Origin: ZC4RG29 sp032907565
Lineage (GTDB): Bacteria; Bacteroidota; Bacteroidia; Cytophagales; Cyclobacteriaceae
NCBI GenBank assembly: GCA_032907565.1
Contig: JAJJPK010000103.1
Coordinates: 1 to 18,608 of the forward strand
Reading direction: 5' to 3'
DNA: 18,608 nt
Shown piece after piece: positions 15,686 through 18,608 of this stretch. Both the position numbers and the translations under genes were made by a program. Position 1 is the first letter of the stretch. Each line of letters begins with the position of its first letter. The notes below the pieces were generated by a model, which was not told where the DNA came from, made no database searches, and was given only the letters and a program-made list of their open reading frames with translations.

Positions 15686-16735
15686 ATGGAATTAGGAATC
15701 GGCATGTTCGGCGACAATCACTACAACGAGAAAGGCGAGCCCCTTCCCGCCGGAGAACGTTTGCGTGAGTTGATTGAAGAGATCAAGCTCATGGATGAAG
15801 TCGGGATCGACTTCTTCGGGATTGGGGAACACCATCGTCCGGACTACGCCGTTTCAGTACCCGAGATTATCCTGGCCGCCGCCGCGACCGTCACCAAAAG
15901 GATCAAGCTCGGCAGCGCCGTAACCGTGCTGAGTTCGTCGGACCCGGTGCGGATCTACCAGAGCTTTGCTACGGTCGACCAGATCAGCAACGGCCGCGCC
16001 GAGATCATGGCTGGCCGTGGGAGTTTTATCGAATCTTTCCCGCTGTACGGCTACGACCTTAAGGACTACAACGCGTTGTTCGACGAAAAGCTGAAGCTGT
16101 TGCTGCAGATCAACGAAGAAGATCCCATCACCTGGAAGGGCAGGTTCCGTCCTGCTTTGGAAAATCAACACGTGTTACCGCGACCGAAGAACGGCAAGCT
16201 GCCGATATGGATTGCCGTGGGCGGAACGCCGGAGTCGGTTGAGCGTGCGGGACGGCTGGGATTGCCCGTGATGTTTGCGATCATCGGAGGTAATCCGGCG
16301 CAGTTCCGGCCATTGTTTGAATACTACCGCGCGCTGTATAAAGACGCTGGTCATGATATGAGCAAGTTTGAAGTCGGCGTTCACATGCACAGCTTTTTTG
16401 GAGAAGACAGTAAGGCGACGGCGGACGCGTACTTTCCTGTTTATGCGGCGCAGATGAATCGCGTTGGCAGAGATCGCGGTTGGCCACCGTTTACGCGACA
16501 GCAGTATGAATACGGTCGCGGTCCCAATGGTGCCTATATTATTGGAGACGTGAACGAAGCTGTCGACAAGATTCTGCACATGCACGAGATGTTTGGCCTT
16601 ACGAGGTTCTCGGCGCACATGGATGTTGGTGGACCATCGCACGCCGCGTTGATGAAATCGATAGAGATTTTTGGAACGAAGATCGCGCCGAAGGTAAGAG
16701 AGGCGCTTGTGCCAGTTGGCAGTGGGCAACCATGA
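15686..16735 (+). CDS. LLM-class flavin-dependent oxidoreductase (luciferase-like monooxygenase)
   Basis: The 349-aa product is a bacterial-luciferase-like TIM-barrel flavoprotein. Typical landmarks are MELGIGMFGD at the start, DFFGIGEHHRPDYAV (42-56), the strand KRIKLGSAVTVLSSSDPVRI, QISNGRAEIMAGRGSF, and PIWIAVGGTPESVERAGRLG before the C-terminal part, where GGPSHAALMKSIEIFGTKIAP is also characteristic. Length fits the family (about 340 aa). The frame extends upstream to a TTG at 15656, but the ATG at 15686 begins directly with the conserved first strand and lies after the promoter-like box. Members use FMN or F420 and O2 to oxidise diverse substrates; the sequence does not show which. It stands alone, with a repeat-filled gap on both sides. 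Confidence 0.93.
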   Translation: MELGIGMFGDNHYNEKGEPLPAGERLRELIEEIKLMDEVGIDFFGIGEHHRPDYAVSVPEIILAAAATVTKRIKLGSAVTVLSSSDPVRIYQSFATVDQISNGRAEIMAGRGSFIESFPLYGYDLKDYNALFDEKLKLLLQINEEDPITWKGRFRPALENQHVLPRPKNGKLPIWIAVGGTPESVERAGRLGLPVMFAIIGGNPAQFRPLFEYYRALYKDAGHDMSKFEVGVHMHSFFGEDSKATADAYFPVYAAQMNRVGRDRGWPPFTRQQYEYGRGPNGAYIIGDVNEAVDKILHMHEMFGLTRFSAHMDVGGPSHAALMKSIEIFGTKIAPKVREALVPVGSGQP

Positions 16736-16835
16736 AGCACATCTGCGATGGCTTCATGGCAAGTAGGCATCCCGATAGCTATCGGGAGGCAGTAGCCTGC
16801 CGTGTGGCAGTTCGTGGTAAGTAGTGAGCCGGATC

Positions 16836-16941
16836 GGTAATCAGTGGTATAACTAAGTAGAGACGCACGGCTGTGCGTCTCCGTCGTTAAAGCAGTAGTT
16901 CGTTGTCGACAATCGGGGAGTACTCCGCGCGTCGGACCCCT
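16836..16941. repeat. Intergenic hairpin repeat, copy 1
   Basis: The unit runs from GGTAATCAGTGG through a 9-bp perfect hairpin GAGACGCAC/GTGCGTCTC (16860-16868 with 16873-16881) to AATCGGGGAGTACTCC and CGCGCGTCGGACCCCT. The same order of blocks recurs at 17437-17556, on the other side of the tfoX-like gene. Confidence 0.75.
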
Positions 16942-17005
16942 CCTATGTGCCCTATGTCCTATGTGGTTCAAGTCCGCGTCGCCGTCGGCGCCCCACCTTT
17001 CTCAA

Positions 17006-17036
17006 TTGGATTAACAGCATCTAACGTCTATATTGT
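17006..17036 (+). promoter_or_regulatory. Promoter of the tfoX-like gene
   Basis: TTGG (17006-17009) and TATATTGT (17029-17036) are separated by 19 nt, matching the spacing of the Bacteroidota -33/-7 promoter; the start codon lies 24 nt downstream at 17061. Confidence 0.45.
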
Positions 17037-17060
17037 TATTCATAATCCACCCAAATAACA

Positions 17061-17435
17061 ATGGCATACGATGAACATTTAGCCAACCGAATCGACCACG
17101 TACTGAAACAAAAGAAAGTACGCTTTGATTCAAAGAAAATGATGGGCGGATTGTGTTACATGATTGACGACAAAATGGCCGTAGGTGTTGTGAAAGACGC
17201 CCTCATGGTCCGCATCGATCCCGAGTTGTATGAATCTTCCCTCAAGAAGCCAGGCGTGCGGCACATGGACTTCACCGGGAAGATCATGAAGGGATTTCTT
17301 TTGGTCGATCCGATTGGAATTGATATGGATGATGATTTGGAGTATTGGATACAGTTGTGTTTGGATTTTAATCCGAGGGCGAAGTCCAGCAAGAAGAGGG
17401 CGATAGGAGCGCCAAGAGTGAGAAGTAAGAAGTAA
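17061..17435 (+). CDS. TfoX/Sxy N-terminal domain family protein
   Basis: The 124-aa protein consists of the TfoX N-terminal domain alone. Visible landmarks are the start MAYDEHLANRI, KKMMGGLCYMIDDKMAVGV (25-43), DALMVRIDPELYE (46-58), GVRHMDFTGKIMKGFLLVDP (65-84) and the helix LEYWIQLCLDFN. The C-terminal helix-hairpin-helix part of full-length Sxy/TfoX is missing, and the protein ends in a basic tail (KSSKKR...RSKK). In gamma-proteobacteria Sxy activates competence genes with CRP, but stand-alone N-domain proteins are widespread and mostly uncharacterised, so a competence role should not be assumed. It lies between two copies of one intergenic repeat and has its own promoter. Confidence 0.9.
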   Translation: MAYDEHLANRIDHVLKQKKVRFDSKKMMGGLCYMIDDKMAVGVVKDALMVRIDPELYESSLKKPGVRHMDFTGKIMKGFLLVDPIGIDMDDDLEYWIQLCLDFNPRAKSSKKRAIGAPRVRSKK

Positions 17436-17436
17436 T

Positions 17437-17556
17437 GGTAATCGGTGGGATATAGTAGAGACGTGCGACTCGCGCGTCTCGAATGTTTGGTGCGTCTTGG
17501 TTGTGCAAAAGCGGTGCGCCATTGCCGTAATCGGGATATCCCGCGCGTCGGGCCCT
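17437..17556. repeat. Intergenic hairpin repeat, copy 2
   Basis: This diverged copy of the unit at 16836 starts two bases after the tfoX-like stop: GGTAATCGGTGGG, TAGTAGAGACG hairpin GAGACGTGCG/CGCGCGTCTC (17458-17467 with 17471-17480), then ATCGGGATATCCCG (palindrome 17532-17543), CGCGCGTCGGGCCCT. Its right end borders the truncated toxin gene. Confidence 0.72.
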
Positions 17557-17580
17557 AGTAGATGTTCCATTCTTACGAAC

Positions 17581-17745
17581 TATAGAGTTTCCATTTTTGG
17601 AAACTTTTGCCTATTTTGAAATAAAAATACCTGGGTCCTAGCAACGCACGGATTTATTAAGAAAATAGACAAGGTTCCCGAGAACGAAATTAACCGGGCT
17701 ATTAGGATAAGAGAGCGTTATTTCGAAAGCAAAGCGAAAGAGTAG
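17581..17745 (+). pseudogene. higB: Truncated HigB/RelE-type toxin remnant
   Basis: In the frame ending at the TAG 17743-17745, the translation reads YRVSIFGNFCLF, a TGA at 17617-17619, then NKNTWVLATHGFIKK, IDKVPENEINRAIRIRERYF and ESKAKE. This is the C-terminal part of phage Gp49-like HigB toxins, where L..HGFxKK and a ...E(I/L)..A..-R..Y(F/Y)E tail are typical. The family is about 100-115 aa long; only some 54 codons are present, with no start codon and one in-frame stop, so I call it a pseudogene. The right end of the intergenic repeat (17556) lies 25 bp before it, suggesting that the 5' part was lost with insertion or recombination at the repeat. The antitoxin gene begins 6 nt after its stop, the usual toxin-first higBA order. 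Confidence 0.72.
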
Positions 17746-17751
17746 ATTCGT

Positions 17752-18075
17752 ATGGCAAAGAAAATGAAGGTACGTACACTTGCACAGATGAAGGACAAGT
17801 ACATCGGCAAAGTTGGAACTAAGGCACGAGACGAGTATGAGTACGAACTTCGCATGGACGTTCTTGGGAAGATGATAAAGGCAGCAAGGCGGGAACGCAA
17901 CCTGACGCAGGAAGAGTTGGGTAAACTTATTGGCGTGCAGAAAGCCCAGATCTCCAAGCTTGAGCGCAGCGCTAACAGCGCGACGATTGATACGATAATT
18001 CGTGTGTTTAAGGCTTTGAAGGCGGAGATAAATTTTAATGTGAAGATTGAGGATAATTATGTCAGATTAGCCTAA
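17752..18075 (+). CDS. higA: HigA-type XRE-family antitoxin
   Basis: The 107-aa protein has a Cro/C1-type helix-turn-helix (about 38-92), with LTQEELGKLIGVQKAQISKL (51-70) as the recognition unit and TIDTIIRVFKALKAEI behind it. The N-terminal part (LAQMKDKYIGKVGTKARDEY, 10-29, then EYELRMDVLG) is the extension found in HigA antitoxins paired with Gp49-like HigB toxins in this phylum. As antitoxin it would bind the toxin and repress its own promoter. Its toxin gene just upstream is broken, so this is an orphan antitoxin or repressor. The frame is intact, which may mean that it still has a role (for example counteracting another toxin) or that the decay of the toxin is recent. The ATG at 17752 is the first in frame. 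Confidence 0.9.
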   Translation: MAKKMKVRTLAQMKDKYIGKVGTKARDEYEYELRMDVLGKMIKAARRERNLTQEELGKLIGVQKAQISKLERSANSATIDTIIRVFKALKAEINFNVKIEDNYVRLA

Positions 18076-18097
18076 AAGCATTCGAAGCGAACAGGGA

Positions 18098-18260
18098 CAG
18101 AGGCAGACGCAGATGCAGACGCAGTGGCGACAGCAAACCCGACAGTGCACAGTTGCTGGTCCTGGCTGACAGAAGCTTTATTGGGACAACCCCCAGCAAA
18201 TATTGACCAGAACGTTCGGCCAAGCCGACACTACTGCATCTGCATCTGCGTCTGCCTCTG
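18098..18260. repeat. Inverted repeat with 28-bp arms
   Basis: The left arm 18098-18125 (CAGAGGCAGACGCAGATG...) and right arm 18233-18260 (ACTGCATCTGCATCTGCG...) are reverse complements with one mismatch, around a 107-bp spacer. The arms are built of GCAGAC/GCAGAT hexamer-like units. It fills most of the gap 18076-18297 between higA and the VOC gene; the spacer shows no convincing gene. Confidence 0.8.
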
Positions 18261-18297
18261 CAACTTTTCGTAATTTCGTTACAACTCGATCACCCCA

Positions 18298-18608
18298 ATG
18301 CCCAGCCTCACCAAGAAATTCATCAAATCCAACATCCACCTTCCCGTCCGCAACCTCCGCCAGACGCTGGACTACTACCGCGACGTCCTGGGCTTTCACG
18401 ACGAATGGACCTGGCCCAATGCCGACGGTAAACACACTGACGGTGGCATCCGTCGCGACGACCTCCGTCTCCTCTTCGGTGAAGACCCAGCCTTCGCGGA
18501 CGTCATCAATAGCTACACAAAAAGCCGCCTGCCGCTGCTGTGGTTCGTGGAGAATATCGAGGCTATATATAAGGAGTACTCCGACAAAGGCGTATCAATT
18601 GCTGATCC
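18298..18608 (+). CDS. VOC (glyoxalase/bleomycin resistance) family protein, cut by window end
   Basis: The frame opens with ATG at 18298 (MPSLTKKFIKSNIHLPVRNL) and stays open to the last base, giving 103 codons without a stop. The pattern NIHLPVRNLRQTLDYYRDVL, followed by GFHDEW, is the first beta-alpha unit of a vicinal-oxygen-chelate domain, and RRDDLRLLFGED and LPLLWFVENIEAIYKEYSDK fit the second beta strands and the next beta-alpha unit. VOC proteins bind a divalent metal and act as lyases, dioxygenases, isomerases or drug-binding proteins; which one cannot be told, since the second half is missing. H19 could be the first metal ligand. The codon choice is C-rich (ACC, CGC, CTC), unlike the neighbours at 17752-18075. 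Confidence 0.86.
   Translation, partial: MPSLTKKFIKSNIHLPVRNLRQTLDYYRDVLGFHDEWTWPNADGKHTDGGIRRDDLRLLFGEDPAFADVINSYTKSRLPLLWFVENIEAIYKEYSDKGVSIAD

Larger units (their letters stand above)
16736..17060. other. 325-bp intergenic region with hairpins and repeats
   Basis: No gene is supported. It holds a 16-bp perfect palindrome CCCGATAGCTATCGGG (16771-16786), 36 bp after the LLM stop, which may act as a terminator and is a repeat motif common in this phylum; a copy of the intergenic repeat at 16836-16941; three CCTATGTG-like short repeats (about 16941-16966); and the promoter of the tfoX-like gene. Confidence 0.7.

Noticed and set aside
16534..16971. 145-codon minus-strand frame overlapping the end of the LLM gene
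   Set aside because: Mostly antisense to the LLM coding region and the hairpin repeat; low-complexity and no domain.
18178..18435. 85-codon minus-strand frame antisense to the VOC gene
   Set aside because: Contains an ADADADA-type stretch from the inverted repeat arm and is antisense to a recognisable VOC frame.

Overview
The window looks like a chromosomal segment of a Bacteroidota bacterium, probably a Cytophagales- or Chitinophagales-type soil or water organism with a GC content near 50%. Evidence: two large secreted proteins with type IX secretion (Por) C-terminal sorting domains, an FtsX/MacB-type permease carrying the N-terminal 'permease prefix' domain seen in this phylum, promoter-like TAnnTTTG boxes, and intergenic hairpin repeats typical of such genomes. 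The genus cannot be fixed from this sequence alone.

Layout. 1-470: a 191-bp tandem repeat (2.5 copies visible, cut by the window edge). 476-4458, minus strand: a tight four-gene operon in transcription order GNAT-type acyltransferase, ferritin-like di-iron protein related to cyanobacterial aldehyde-deformylating oxygenase (ADO), acyl-ACP reductase (AAR)-like protein, DUF3419/BtaA-like SAM-dependent 3-amino-3-carboxypropyltransferase. 4626-7295, minus: large ABC-type permease. 7373-13544, minus: two paralogous ~890-aa T9SS cargo proteins (Asp-box beta-propeller, Ig-like domains, sorting domain) flanking a small four-helix membrane protein. 13689-15065, minus: type II NADH dehydrogenase. 15205-15622: a 385-bp foldback repeat plus a short tandem repeat. 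Plus strand from 15686: LLM flavin monooxygenase, TfoX N-domain protein between two copies of an intergenic hairpin repeat, a decayed HigB toxin next to an intact HigA-type antitoxin, an inverted repeat, and a VOC/glyoxalase gene cut by the window end.

The most notable item is the 476-4458 operon. The AAR and ADO pair makes alkanes in cyanobacteria: acyl-ACP to fatty aldehyde to alkane plus formate. Here both homologues keep the residues I can place as catalytic (AAR Cys300, GATGDIG and TTGNT motifs; ADO ligands E28, E58, H61, E113, E142, H145 with near-identical spacing). They are translationally coupled and share an operon with an aminocarboxypropyl transferase and a GNAT enzyme. That suggests either hydrocarbon synthesis outside cyanobacteria or, more interestingly, an undescribed pathway in which a fatty aldehyde or its product is joined to a SAM-derived aminobutyrate group and/or acylated. 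The ADO-like protein also carries a CxxCxxxC insertion that I do not recall in cyanobacterial ADO. All pathway assignments are inferences from homology.
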